Assembly (NCBI GenBank): GCA_001464425.1
Contig: LNEK01000026.1
Span: 124,001 to 188,000 of the forward strand
Reading direction: 5' to 3'
DNA length: 64,000 bases
From: Alphaproteobacteria bacterium Ga0077535
GTDB lineage: Bacteria; Pseudomonadota; Alphaproteobacteria; Caulobacterales; Aquidulcibacteraceae
Part shown: one piece after another, positions 51,911-61,952 of the stretch
Layout: the number at the start of each line of letters is the position of its first letter
Numbering within the stretch: the stretch's first letter is position 1
Notes under the pieces: generated by a model
Database searches by the model: none
Seen by the model: the letters and a program-made list of their open reading frames with translations, nothing else
What the model was told of the DNA's origin: nothing
Program-made: the position numbers and the translations under genes

Positions 51911-51924
51911 GTCTGAAATCAGAC
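51911..51924. promoter_or_regulatory. Inverted repeat between two divergent Crp/Fnr genes
   Basis: GTCTGA-AA-TCAGAC, a perfect 6-2-6 inverted repeat, lies near the middle of the 318-bp gap between the divergent regulators at 51733 and 52052. It does not match the classical Crp or Fnr box, but its location suggests an operator. Nothing else notable was found in this gap. Confidence 0.4.
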
Positions 51925-52051
51925 GCTGTGAGTGGACGGGAACAAAAATTGCGCGCCTGAGTGCTACGCCGTTGGTGGAGAGCGGCGGGGTGCGGGTGGC
52001 TCTTAGTCGGCGGGTATTGCCAATGTAGGGCGCAGTACAGGGAGTCACGTG

Positions 52052-52690
52052 ATGACTGAAGAGCCTGCGTTTGACCCAAGAATTTTTTTGGCAGCTTCCG
52101 ATCATTCACGGTCCTACGCCACTGGCGAGATCGTGTTTGCACAGGGCGATGTCGCGGACGCCGTGCTTTATATTCATAGCGGTGAGATCAAGGTCGTCGT
52201 CACGTCGGAGCAGGGAAAGGAAGCGGTCGTTGGCATTTTGAAGGCCGGCGAGTTCTTGGGAGAGGGATGCCTGGTTGGCCAAACCGCGCGTCTCGCCTCC
52301 GCAGTGGCGCTTACCGATTGTCGCGTGGCCCGCACTGGGAAGGCCGACATGATGCATCTTCTCCATGCGGAGCCAGCGTTCGCGGAAATTTTCATGATGC
52401 ACCTGCTCACGCGAAATAGTCGAGTAGAGGCCGATTTAGCCGACCAGCTCTTCAATTCGAGCGAGAAGCGTCTTGCTCGTGCGCTCTTGTTGCTCGCGAA
52501 CTTCGGCAAGGACGGCACGCCTCAGGCCATTACGACGCGGGTGAGCCAGGAAACGCTGGCTGCCATAGTCGGCACCACTCGTTCGCGGATCAACTTCTTC
52601 ATGAACAAATTCCGTAAGCTTGGTTTCATCGAGTACAATGGCCACCTGCATGTCCATTCCTCGCTTTTGAGCGTGTTGATGCGCGAATAG
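52052..52690 (+). CDS. Crp/Fnr-family transcriptional regulator
   Basis: A 212-residue regulator of a different subgroup. The cNMP-like fold is closer to true Crp (YATGEIVFAQGDVADAVLYIHSGEIKVVVTSEQGKEAVVGILKAGEFLGEGCLVG); the winged helix reads VSQETLAAIVGTTRSRINFFMNKFRKLGFI. The phosphate-binding cassette has GEGCLVGQTARLAS, near to cAMP-binding R-x-A/S forms, so nucleotide binding is possible. CAGGGAG precedes the ATG at 52052. Confidence 0.9.
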   Translation: MTEEPAFDPRIFLAASDHSRSYATGEIVFAQGDVADAVLYIHSGEIKVVVTSEQGKEAVVGILKAGEFLGEGCLVGQTARLASAVALTDCRVARTGKADMMHLLHAEPAFAEIFMMHLLTRNSRVEADLADQLFNSSEKRLARALLLLANFGKDGTPQAITTRVSQETLAAIVGTTRSRINFFMNKFRKLGFIEYNGHLHVHSSLLSVLMRE

Positions 52691-52830
52691 CCACCATCGC
52701 GTGGCGGTAGGTCTCACGACCTATGTGTGCGAAACCGGACATATCTCCCCGCTTGCATGCGCTATGTATTTGCTTGGGTCCGGTGTGCTGACGGGGGTGA
52801 GTGTTCAGGTCGCCAAAGGAGGGTCAAAAT

Positions 52831-53625
52831 ATGCCCACTCTAGATGCGTCCAAGCTCGGCGTTTCACGACCGAAGCTGTTGAATGAAGCGATGAGTGGCG
52901 CGACGCGCTACGAATGCGAGCAGAACGATGGCGTGTGCCCCGTCACCGAGTTGCGAGAGGCTCTCGCCCGCGAGGCGGCGTTGCTGGTCGAGCGCGAGAT
53001 TCTGCTCGACCGCCAAGCGACGCTCTGCCGAGAGTCCGACCACCGCCTCTTGAACAATCTCCAAATGGTCTCAAGCCTGCTTTCCATGCAGAGCCGCTCG
53101 TCGCTCAACGCCGAGAGCGCCTCGGCGCTTGCTCTCGCGGCTGACCGTGTCGCGATGATCGGGCGAATCCATCGCCATCTGCATTCGAACGACGGTGTCG
53201 AAAGCGTCGCATTTGTTGGCTTTGTCAGCGCGCTTTGCCGGGATTTCACAGCCATGCTGTCGAGTCAGGGCGGCGTCTCCCGGCCAATCTCCGTGAGGGG
53301 GCCTGAACTTCTGCTGCCATCGGCCGTCGCCATCCCGCTTGGCTTCGTCGCGAGCGAACTCATCACCAACGCGCTCAAATATGGCGAAGGGCCAATCACA
53401 GTGCGCTTCGCTAAGAATCCGCGTAAAGGCTGTGCGTTGTCGGTCGAAAATGCAGGGGCGGCGCTGGCGCACGACTTTGATCCGGCGGCAAGCAGAGGCT
53501 TCGGTATGCGAATTGTCCGATCTTTGGTTGCCGCGATTGGGGGCGAGCTGTGTGTCGCGCGCGGTCGAGACGATCAGGGCGCGCGGTTCACCGTGCTGTT
53601 CGCTGCGCCGGAACAAGCGCGCTAG
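52831..53625 (+). CDS. Soluble sensor histidine kinase, HisKA_2/HWE type
   Basis: A 264-residue kinase without membrane segments. A coiled coil (residues ~38-65) leads to the HisKA_2 motif with phospho-acceptor H71 (ESDHRLLNNLQMVSSLLSMQSR), followed by a HATPase domain (LGFVASELITNALKYG, RGFGMRIVRSLVAAIGG). The short N terminus holds two cysteines (residues 29 and 36) but no PAS domain. Kinases of this type often signal to general stress response or single-domain regulators. GGAGG precedes the ATG at 52831. Confidence 0.9.
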   Translation: MPTLDASKLGVSRPKLLNEAMSGATRYECEQNDGVCPVTELREALAREAALLVEREILLDRQATLCRESDHRLLNNLQMVSSLLSMQSRSSLNAESASALALAADRVAMIGRIHRHLHSNDGVESVAFVGFVSALCRDFTAMLSSQGGVSRPISVRGPELLLPSAVAIPLGFVASELITNALKYGEGPITVRFAKNPRKGCALSVENAGAALAHDFDPAASRGFGMRIVRSLVAAIGGELCVARGRDDQGARFTVLFAAPEQAR

Positions 53626-53849
53626 CGTACATTTCCAAGCAAAGCGGCGTTCTTCAATAGATATACGCGCAGCGCTGACGCCGCTGGTCGCCCGGCGCTC
53701 GTCGCCAAGATCGTGCCGATCAATCTGGGAAGCGATTGACCTCGTCCGCGCGACAGCGCTTCAAGCGCTGCCCAGAACTCAGGTTCCAAGGCAAACGAGG
53801 TTCGCCTGTCGCCAATCTTGAGCGATCGTTTGATCAGCGTGCCTCTCAT
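53622..53849 (-). CDS. Ribbon-helix-helix domain protein
   Basis: A 75-residue protein starting MRGTLIKRSLKIGDRRTSFALEPEFWAALEALSRGRG. The R-T-S-F-A-L-E-P-E-F-W pattern and the closing ALRVYLL match the RHH_4 family of small alphaproteobacterial DNA-binding-like proteins. It may act as a repressor or antitoxin-like protein, but no toxin gene is adjacent. Its stop overlaps the end of the convergent kinase gene. Confidence 0.8.
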   Translation of the reverse strand: MRGTLIKRSLKIGDRRTSFALEPEFWAALEALSRGRGQSLPRLIGTILATSAGRPAASALRVYLLKNAALLGNVR

Positions 53850-53928
53850 AATGTGAGGCTGCGACCGGCAGGTTATCAAAAAGACAATGTCCGGTATCGC
53901 ACATAGTGTCGTGGCGTTGTGACTGCGA

Positions 53929-54525
53929 TTAGAACATGCGCGTGTAAAGCAGCCACCCAGCGCCAGCCATCACGATCGCGCCCAGACTCAAGAGAATGCC
54001 GTCGCGCGCGGTGAGCCCGAGGCCGAAGAGTACGACGGCGAGTCCCGGAATAATCGGCAGCACGGGAATGAGCCCAAGCGGGTAGGTCACCAGCGCGGCC
54101 GCCATGATCAACAATGCGATCAGAAACACAGCCGGCGCCTGTGTGAGAAATTGAAGGCGCGGCCGGATCAGCGTGTCGATGAACTTCGCCGTGGGCCGCG
54201 CCGCTTGCACAAAGCCGCGGAGCTTTTGCTCGGAGAGGCTCATGTCGAGCGCGCTGCGCGGCATCCATGGCGTCTTGCGGTGAAAGAGAAGCTGGATGGC
54301 GATGACCAGAGTTAGCGTCGCGAACGCCCAGGTGGCGCCAGGAATGATGGTGGCCGGCGAGATCGAGATGAGGCCGACGATCAGCAGCAGCGGCCCGTAC
54401 GCGCGCCGGCCGATGACTTCGAGGATTTGGCGAACGGTGACTTTTGCTTCTGCGCCGCCGTCCGTCTCGCCCTCGAGGGCGTCCAGCAGCGAGGACATGT
54501 TATGCACTTGCGATCGGCGGGCCAT
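53929..54525 (-). CDS. Exopolysaccharide synthesis protein ExoD-like
   Basis: A 198-residue inner-membrane protein. ExoD features are present: a soluble N-terminal helix SLLDALEG, then VTVRQILEVIGRRAYGPLLLIVGLISISPATIIPGAT with four or more helices, the R-K-x-P-W-M-P segment, and a C-terminal TARDGILLSLGAIVM. ExoD is needed for normal exopolysaccharide output and alkaline tolerance in rhizobia; its mechanism is unknown. The ATG at 54525 lies among purines (GGAGTATCC). Confidence 0.85.
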   Translation of the reverse strand: MARRSQVHNMSSLLDALEGETDGGAEAKVTVRQILEVIGRRAYGPLLLIVGLISISPATIIPGATWAFATLTLVIAIQLLFHRKTPWMPRSALDMSLSEQKLRGFVQAARPTAKFIDTLIRPRLQFLTQAPAVFLIALLIMAAALVTYPLGLIPVLPIIPGLAVVLFGLGLTARDGILLSLGAIVMAGAGWLLYTRMF

Positions 54526-54832
54526 GGATACTCCGGCGGGTCAAACCCCGGCTGGGGTAGGCTGTTCCGCGCCCGCTGGCGACGTCGCGCGGACACCGAT
54601 TTTGCGCGCTGAGGCGTCAGAATCCATCAGCCTGAGCCAATGTGCAGGTGCAGCAACAAGGATATTGCGCATTAGGCGTGCTGAGGCGGAAGGAATTGCC
54701 CTAATTATGGGCGTTTACGGCAATGCTCGCAGCGATTTAGGCCGTCTGTTGCGCGAACCGCGCGTCTGAGTATTTTGCGCGCAATCATAAGGGGCCGCCG
54801 CCGTGCTGGCCCTTGGGAGCGAAGCGTCCATC
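54526..54832. other. Intergenic region between ExoD-like and DUF885 genes
   Basis: A 307-bp gap between divergent genes. I see no credible coding frame with a ribosome site and no strong inverted repeat. An A/T-richer stretch around 54665-54715 may contain promoters. Confidence 0.5.
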
Positions 54833-56620
54833 ATGAATACATCGCGCCGCCGGGTCGTCCTCGCACTCGGGTCCACCATGCTTGTGCCGCTCGTGGGCGC
54901 GCCAGCATTTGCGCAAACCGCCAGCCGCGCCGATCGCGCCTTCGAGGCGCTCGGGCGGCGATGGCTTGATCGCTCGATGCGCTTCTCGCCGATCTCGGCC
55001 ACTACGATCGGCGACCACCGCTACGACAACCGCATCGACGACGTCAGCGCCAATGGCCGCAACGCCGGCTTGCGCTTCACCCGCGACACGCTGCGCCAGT
55101 TGGAGCGCATCGACCGCACGCGGCTTTCGCGCGCCAACCAAGTCGACGCCGCCATTCTCGAAAACACATTGCGCGCGCAGATTTGGCAGACGGAGACGCT
55201 GCAGACCTGGGCTTGGAATCCGCTGGGCTATCAATCGCTCGCGGGCGGAGCGCTTTACGGTTTGATGGCGCGCGAATTCGCGCCGCTGGAGCAGCGTCTC
55301 GATAGCGCGATCGCGCGGATGGAATTGCTGCCGGACTTGCTGCGCAAGACGCGGCAGGAATTGGTGCCGTCGCGGGTGCCGACGCCGTATGCGCAAACCT
55401 ACGTGGCGCAGAACCCGGGCCTCAAATCGATCGTCAGCGGCATGATCGAGCCGCACAAAGGCACGCTTTCCGTAGCGAAGCAGGCGCGGATGGAGCGTGC
55501 GATCGCGGCGTTCAACGCGGCGGTAGATGAGCATCAGGCCTGGATTGAAAGCACACTCGTGCCGGCGGCGCAGGCGGATTTCCGCGTCGGCGCCGAAGTG
55601 TTCGATACGCAGCTTGGCTACACGCTGATGTCGACGATGCCGCGCGCAGAAATCCGCCGCCGCGCCGATGCTGCCGTGATCAGCGTGCGTCAAGAAATGT
55701 ATCGCGTGTCCAAGCTCGCGCTCGCGGGCCGCGCTGGCGCTCCAGCGACGCCGGAGAACCCGACGCCAGAGCAACAACAAGCTGCGATCCGCGCCGCGCT
55801 CGATCTCGCCGCCGCCGATCGTCCGGCGCGTGACCAATTGGTCGAAACTGCCACGGCGGGCACAGAAGAGGCGCGCCGCTTCGTGATCGAGAAAGATTTG
55901 ATCACGCTGCCGGAAGGTCCGGTGCGCGTGATCCTGATGCCGGAATTCCAGCGCGGCTATGCGGTCGCCTATTGCGACTCGCCTGGCCCGCTCGAGCGCC
56001 ATCTCGACACGTTCTACGCCGTGTCGCCGATCCCGGACGATTGGACCGAAGAGCAAACCGTCTCGTTCCTGCGCGAGTACAATAATCGGGGCACGCTCGA
56101 TATTGCGGTGCACGAAGCGATGCCTGGACACTACGTGCAGATCTATCACTCGAACCGATACCCCTCGACGCTGCGCGCGGTGCTGGGCTCGGGCTCCTTC
56201 ATCGAAGGCTGGGCTGTCTATGCCGAAGAGATGATGGTGCAGGAGGGCTTCCGCGCTGACGATCCGCTCTTCCGCCTGACGCAGCTCAAGATCCAACTGC
56301 GCACGATCACCAACTCGATTATCGACCAGGCAATCCATGTCGATGGCATGTCGCAAGAGGAGATGATGCGCTTCCTCACCGAAACCGCGTTCCAGGAAGA
56401 GCGCGAAGCGGCGGGCAAGTGGCGTCGTGCGCAAATCTCCTACACGCAGCTCTCGACCTATTTCGTCGGCTTCCAAGAGCATCTGGAAACGCGCGCTGAA
56501 GCACAGCGCCGCGCGGGGGCTGCGTTCGATCTCAAAGCTTATCACGACGGCGTCTTGTCGTTCGGCTCGCCGCCCGGCCGCTTTGCCCGTCAACTCTTGC
56601 TGGAAGAACCGATCCAATGA
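54833..56620 (+). CDS. Secreted DUF885 metallopeptidase
   Basis: A 595-residue protein with a Tat-like signal (SRRRVVLALGS, cleavage near AFAQT, residue 29). Zinc-binding residues are visible: H427-E428 and H433 in HEAMPGHYVQ, with a downstream glutamate in EGWAVYAEEMM. DUF885 proteins are gluzincin-fold peptidases, probably cutting small peptides in the periplasm. Its stop overlaps the start of the leucine dehydrogenase gene (ATGA), so peptide hydrolysis and branched-chain amino acid breakdown are translationally linked. Confidence 0.9.
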   Translation: MNTSRRRVVLALGSTMLVPLVGAPAFAQTASRADRAFEALGRRWLDRSMRFSPISATTIGDHRYDNRIDDVSANGRNAGLRFTRDTLRQLERIDRTRLSRANQVDAAILENTLRAQIWQTETLQTWAWNPLGYQSLAGGALYGLMAREFAPLEQRLDSAIARMELLPDLLRKTRQELVPSRVPTPYAQTYVAQNPGLKSIVSGMIEPHKGTLSVAKQARMERAIAAFNAAVDEHQAWIESTLVPAAQADFRVGAEVFDTQLGYTLMSTMPRAEIRRRADAAVISVRQEMYRVSKLALAGRAGAPATPENPTPEQQQAAIRAALDLAAADRPARDQLVETATAGTEEARRFVIEKDLITLPEGPVRVILMPEFQRGYAVAYCDSPGPLERHLDTFYAVSPIPDDWTEEQTVSFLREYNNRGTLDIAVHEAMPGHYVQIYHSNRYPSTLRAVLGSGSFIEGWAVYAEEMMVQEGFRADDPLFRLTQLKIQLRTITNSIIDQAIHVDGMSQEEMMRFLTETAFQEEREAAGKWRRAQISYTQLSTYFVGFQEHLETRAEAQRRAGAAFDLKAYHDGVLSFGSPPGRFARQLLLEEPIQ

Positions 56621-57648
56621 TGGACCCAAAGCAGCACCCGTCGTTCGATGGGCACGAGGATGTCGTCTTCGTAGGCGGCGAGTCGCAAGGCTTCGCCGGC
56701 ATCATCGCCGTTCACTCAACCGCCATCGGCCCCGCCGCTGGCGGTTGCCGCATCTGGGACTATGACAGCGTCGGCGACGCGCTGACCGACGCGCTGCGCC
56801 TCTCGCGCGGCATGACCTACAAGAACGCGATGGCCGATTTGCCTCTCGGCGGCGGCAAGGCGGTGATCTATCGCATCAACACCGATCGCGTGGACGCGTT
56901 TCAGAAATTCGGCGACGCCGTCGAAAAGCTCGGCGGGCGTTACATCACCGCCGAAGACGTTGGCGCCACCGTCGCAGACATGCGCGCTATCGCCGGGCGG
57001 ACATCTTACGTCGCCGGCATTCCGAAAGAGCATGGCCAAGCTGGCGGCGATCCTTCGCCGATGACGGCGCTTGGCGTGTTCGTGTCGATCAAGTCGATGC
57101 TCGGCGGCTCGGTCGATGGCCGCACCATCGCGGTGCAGGGCGTTGGCGCTGTCGGCTTCAACCTGTGCCGGCTGTTATCGGCGGAGGGCGCCAAGCTCGT
57201 CGTCGCTGACGTAAACAAGGCCAATCTCGCGCGCGCTGAAGCGCTCGGCGTCGAGATCGCGCCGGTGGACCAAATTCATGCGGTGAGCGCGGACTTGTTC
57301 TCACCCTGCGCGCTTGGGGCAGGGCTCAATGTGCAAACCATACCCGAACTTGGCGCACCGCTAATTTGCGGCGCCGCCAATAACCAGCTCGCCACCGAGG
57401 AAGACGGCGCACGCCTCGTGGCGCGCGGCATTACCTATGGGCCGGACTACGTCGTCAATGCCGGCGGCATCATCAACGTCTCGGCCGAATATTTGGGCGA
57501 AGCCGCCGATGTGGTCGAAGGTCGCGTGCGGGCTATCGCCACGCGGCTCAATACGGTGCTTGATATGGCCAAGGCTGAAAACATCCCGCCGCACCAGGCC
57601 GCTGACCGTATCGTTCGTGAACGCATCGCCGCCGCGAAAAAGAACTGA
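56617..57648 (+). CDS. Leucine dehydrogenase (Glu/Leu/Phe/Val dehydrogenase family)
   Basis: A 343-residue enzyme. The substrate and catalytic lysines are K69 (TYKNAMADLPLGGGK81), matching the K68/K80 pair of known leucine dehydrogenases; the Rossmann motif is VQGVGAVGFNL. It deaminates leucine, valine and isoleucine to the 2-oxo acids with NAD+. It is the first metabolic step feeding the BCKDH complex encoded just downstream with an 8-bp gap. Confidence 0.92.
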   Translation: MMDPKQHPSFDGHEDVVFVGGESQGFAGIIAVHSTAIGPAAGGCRIWDYDSVGDALTDALRLSRGMTYKNAMADLPLGGGKAVIYRINTDRVDAFQKFGDAVEKLGGRYITAEDVGATVADMRAIAGRTSYVAGIPKEHGQAGGDPSPMTALGVFVSIKSMLGGSVDGRTIAVQGVGAVGFNLCRLLSAEGAKLVVADVNKANLARAEALGVEIAPVDQIHAVSADLFSPCALGAGLNVQTIPELGAPLICGAANNQLATEEDGARLVARGITYGPDYVVNAGGIINVSAEYLGEAADVVEGRVRAIATRLNTVLDMAKAENIPPHQAADRIVRERIAAAKKN

Positions 57649-57656
57649 GGACTTAA

Positions 57657-58901
<1,245 letters not shown>

Positions 58902-58904
58902 GCC

Positions 58905-59918
58905 ATGGCCACGATGACCATGATCCAAGCGCTTAACTCGGCGCTCGACACCATGATGGACCGCGATCCGAGCGTGCTGACGTTCGGCGAGGACGTCGGC
59001 TATTTCGGCGGCGTGTTCAAAGTGACTGAACACCTGCAGAAGAAGTACGGCCCCAAGCGCTGCTTCGACGCGCCGATCAACGAGAACGGCATTGCCGGCG
59101 TCGCCATCGGCATGGCGGCCTATGGCCTGCGCCCCGTGATCGAAATTCAGTTCGCCGACTACATGTATCCGGCCTACGACCAACTCGTCAGCGAAGCGGC
59201 GCGGCTGCGTTATCGCTCGGCGAACGACTTCAGCGCGCCGCTCACGGTGCGCATGCCGTATGGCGGCGGCATTCGCGGTGGGCAAACCCACAGCCAGTCG
59301 CCCGAAGCGCTCTTCACGCATGTTGCCGGCTTAAAGACCGTAATCCCGTCGACGCCGTACGACGCTAAGGGCTTGCTCATCGCCGCCATCGAGGAAGACG
59401 ATCCCGTCATCTTCATGGAGCCGAAGCGCATCTATAACGGCCCGTTCGACGGGTTCCATGATCGGCAAGTCTCGCCCTGGTCGAAGCATCCGGCCAGCGA
59501 AGTGCCGGAGGGCTATTACAAAATCCCGCTCGGCAAGGCGAACATCGTCCGCGAAGGCGAGGCGCTGACCATTCTTGCTTACGGCACAATGGTCCACGTC
59601 GCGCTCGCCGCCGCTGAAGAGAGCGGCATCGACGCGGAAGTTATCGATCTGCGCACTTTGCTGCCAGTCGATATCGAGACGATCGAAGCCTCCGTCTCGA
59701 AGACTGGCCGCTGCGTCATCGTCCACGAGGCAACGCGCACGTCCGGCTATGGCGCTGAACTCAGCGCATTGGTGCAGGAGCGCTGCTTCTACAAACTCGA
59801 AGCGCCGATCCAGCGCGTGACCGGCTACGACACACCCTATCCACACTCCCTCGAATGGGAGTATTTCCCAACCCCGCCGCGCATCATCAAAGCGATGCGC
59901 CGCGTGATGGAGGGCTGA
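58905..59918 (+). CDS. bkdA2: Branched-chain 2-oxoacid dehydrogenase E1 component, beta subunit
   Basis: A 337-residue subunit. It contains FGEDVGYFGGVFKVTEHLQKKYG, the conserved FDAPINENGIAGVAIGMAAYG, PYGGGIRGGQTHSQSPE and the C-terminal domain with TRTSGYGAELSALV and GYDTPYPHSLEWEYFP. It forms the alpha2beta2 E1 with the upstream gene product and completes the ThDP active site. The 3-bp spacing on either side shows tight operon organisation. Confidence 0.96.
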   Translation: MATMTMIQALNSALDTMMDRDPSVLTFGEDVGYFGGVFKVTEHLQKKYGPKRCFDAPINENGIAGVAIGMAAYGLRPVIEIQFADYMYPAYDQLVSEAARLRYRSANDFSAPLTVRMPYGGGIRGGQTHSQSPEALFTHVAGLKTVIPSTPYDAKGLLIAAIEEDDPVIFMEPKRIYNGPFDGFHDRQVSPWSKHPASEVPEGYYKIPLGKANIVREGEALTILAYGTMVHVALAAAEESGIDAEVIDLRTLLPVDIETIEASVSKTGRCVIVHEATRTSGYGAELSALVQERCFYKLEAPIQRVTGYDTPYPHSLEWEYFPTPPRIIKAMRRVMEG

Positions 59919-59921
59919 CGC

Positions 59922-61352
59922 GTGGGCCAGTTCGTTTTCAAGCTGCCCGACGTGGGCGAAGGCACCGCCGAAGCGGAGATCGTCGCTTGGCACGTGCGCG
60001 TTGGCGACGTTGTCCAGGAAGATGCGCCGCTCGTTGACGTGATGACCGATAAAGCGACGGTGGAGATGACCTCTCCCGTCGCCGGCAAGATCGTCGCGCT
60101 TCACGGTGAGCCGGGCGACATGGCGCCCGTCGGCGGCCCGATCGCAATCTTCGAAACCGAAGGCGGCGAAGATGCGCCGGCAGCGCCCGCACCGAAAGCC
60201 ACCGCGGCAAAGACGCCAGAAGCCGATGGCCTGACCTCAACGCCCGCTGCCTCCGAACCGTCGCAAGCGCCGCCCACCACTGGCGCCAAGCCCAAGATCA
60301 AAGCGCCAGCGGGCGCGACTTGGTCCGAGGATCAAGTGCAAGCCGCGATGCAAGGCGCTGCGCCGCAAGCCAAAGCGGTGCCAGCCGCTGCAATGCCGGC
60401 GAGCAAATCGCCGCCGCCCGCGCCGAAGCAAACCCAAGCCGTCACCCGTCCCGAACCCCGCGACGCGGCAGTGAAGGAATGGAGCCAGGCGCAAGCCTCG
60501 CCGGCCGTGCGCGCGCGTGCGCAGAAGCTTGGCATCGATCTTGGCCAGGTGCGGGGCAGTGGCCCCGATGGCCGCATCACACACGAAGATTTGGACGCGG
60601 TGCTCGTGCCCGTCGCTGGCGCGCGACGTTCGTCGGCGCTGGCGGAGCGCAACGGCGTTGAGCCGGTGAAGGTGATCGGCCTTCGGCGCAAGATTGCCGA
60701 GAAGATGCAGGACGCCAAGCGCCGCATTCCGCACTTCGCTTACGTCGAAGAGTGCGATCTCACCGAGCTTGAAGAACTGCGCGCGCACTTGAACGCCACC
60801 AAGCGCAGCGATCAGCCGAAGCTGACGCTGCTGCCGTTCCTGATGCGGGCGCTGGTGCTCTCGCTGCCGGATTTCCCGCAGATCAATGCGCGCTTCGATG
60901 ATGATAACGGCGTCGTCTATCGCCACGACAATGTCGATATCGGCATCGCCACACAAACCGATAACGGCCTCGTCGTGCCTGTGGTGCGTCATGCCGAAGC
61001 GCGCGACGTGTGGGACGCGGCGACGGAAGTCTCGCGACTCGCCGCCGCTGTGCGCTCCAACACGGCGACGAAGGAAGATCTCTCCGGTTCAACGATCACC
61101 ATCACTTCGCTCGGCGCCCTTGGCGGCATCGTGACGACGCCGGTGATCAATCACCCGGAAGTCGCGATCATCGGCGTCAACAAGCTGGTCGAGCGCCCGA
61201 TGGTGCGGAACGGCGCCATCGTCGTGCGCAAGATGATGAACCTAAGCTCGTCCTTCGATCACCGCGTGGTTGACGGCTACGACGCGGCCGCGTTTATCCA
61301 GCGCGTGAAGGGGATGTTGGAGCACCCGGCGGCGCTGTTCATCGATCGTTAA
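59922..61352 (+). CDS. bkdB: Branched-chain 2-oxoacid dehydrogenase E2 component (dihydrolipoyl acyltransferase)
   Basis: A 476-residue E2 starting at a GTG 3 bp after E1beta. It has one lipoyl domain with the lipoylated K44 (TDKATVEM), an Ala/Pro/Lys-rich linker, a peripheral-subunit-binding domain (SPAVRARAQKLGIDLGQVRGSGPDGRI, about residues 190-225), and a catalytic core with H447 and D451 in SFDHRVVDGYDAA. It transfers the acyl group to CoA. An E3 (lipoamide dehydrogenase) gene is not in the window; a shared E3 elsewhere is likely. Confidence 0.95.
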   Translation: MGQFVFKLPDVGEGTAEAEIVAWHVRVGDVVQEDAPLVDVMTDKATVEMTSPVAGKIVALHGEPGDMAPVGGPIAIFETEGGEDAPAAPAPKATAAKTPEADGLTSTPAASEPSQAPPTTGAKPKIKAPAGATWSEDQVQAAMQGAAPQAKAVPAAAMPASKSPPPAPKQTQAVTRPEPRDAAVKEWSQAQASPAVRARAQKLGIDLGQVRGSGPDGRITHEDLDAVLVPVAGARRSSALAERNGVEPVKVIGLRRKIAEKMQDAKRRIPHFAYVEECDLTELEELRAHLNATKRSDQPKLTLLPFLMRALVLSLPDFPQINARFDDDNGVVYRHDNVDIGIATQTDNGLVVPVVRHAEARDVWDAATEVSRLAAAVRSNTATKEDLSGSTITITSLGALGGIVTTPVINHPEVAIIGVNKLVERPMVRNGAIVVRKMMNLSSSFDHRVVDGYDAAAFIQRVKGMLEHPAALFIDR

Positions 61353-61370
61353 GCGGCCGGAGGGTTTCTC

Positions 61371-61859
61371 ATGCGCTGGATGGCTGCTGCGCTTGTCGTT
61401 GGGTTCTGCGTCGTGGGCGCCAGCTTCGCACAAAGCGAAGCGCCGACTGCGTCACGTCCGCAATTTTTCGACCTAGAGCCATTGGAGCGGCCCCGCGAAC
61501 GAAATTATCCTCAGCGCGCCCTTGAACGTGGCGTCGCTGGCGTTGTTCATCTCTGCTGCAGAGCGAATGCCGCCAGGGACGTGAGCTGCGAGGTTGCTGT
61601 CGAGTGGCCGAATAATTTCCGCTTCGGTGAGTCAGCGTTGTCACTGATGCACGGACGCAGGTTGACCGAACAAGCAGCTCAAAACCTTCAAGACGTCCCG
61701 GGTGCAACTTTCCGCGTGCCAATCCGCTGGCAGACCATGCCGACTCCGCCAGAGCTCGACGGCGTTGTGGCGCGAATTGATAGCGAGACGATTGACCTCT
61801 GCGGCCCCGGCACCGGCGCAGCGCCGGATTACATCGTCATCGAGGCGCGCAGGTTATAG
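61371..61859 (+). CDS. Secreted protein with TonB-C-terminal-like domain
   Basis: A 162-residue protein with a signal peptide (cleavage after ASFAQ, about residue 21). The mature part starts F-D-L-E-P-L-E-R-P-x-x-R-x-Y-P-x-R-A-L-E-R-G-V-A-G-V-V-H-L, the pattern of energy-transducer TonB C-terminal domains, but without a membrane anchor or proline-rich spacer. The domain seems divergent and Cys-containing. It follows the bkd operon by 18 bp and may be co-transcribed; the function is unknown. Confidence 0.65.
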   Translation: MRWMAAALVVGFCVVGASFAQSEAPTASRPQFFDLEPLERPRERNYPQRALERGVAGVVHLCCRANAARDVSCEVAVEWPNNFRFGESALSLMHGRRLTEQAAQNLQDVPGATFRVPIRWQTMPTPPELDGVVARIDSETIDLCGPGTGAAPDYIVIEARRL

Positions 61860-61952
61860 CGCCCCGGTTCGCCCAGAGCCGCCGCCCAGGTTGTTGCCTT
61901 TCGCGTTAGCCGGTACGGTTCGCCGGTCTGGTCACCGAGGAGAGGGCGAACG

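Noticed and set aside
50023-53849. A tRNA-associated integrated element
   Set aside because: No integrase, no transposase, no repeated tRNA 3' end and no clear base-composition change were found.
54785-56629. A 614-codon open frame on the minus strand opposite the DUF885 gene
   Set aside because: It is the complement of a clearly conserved peptidase gene; the product is Arg/His-rich without any domain, as expected from a GC-rich antisense frame.
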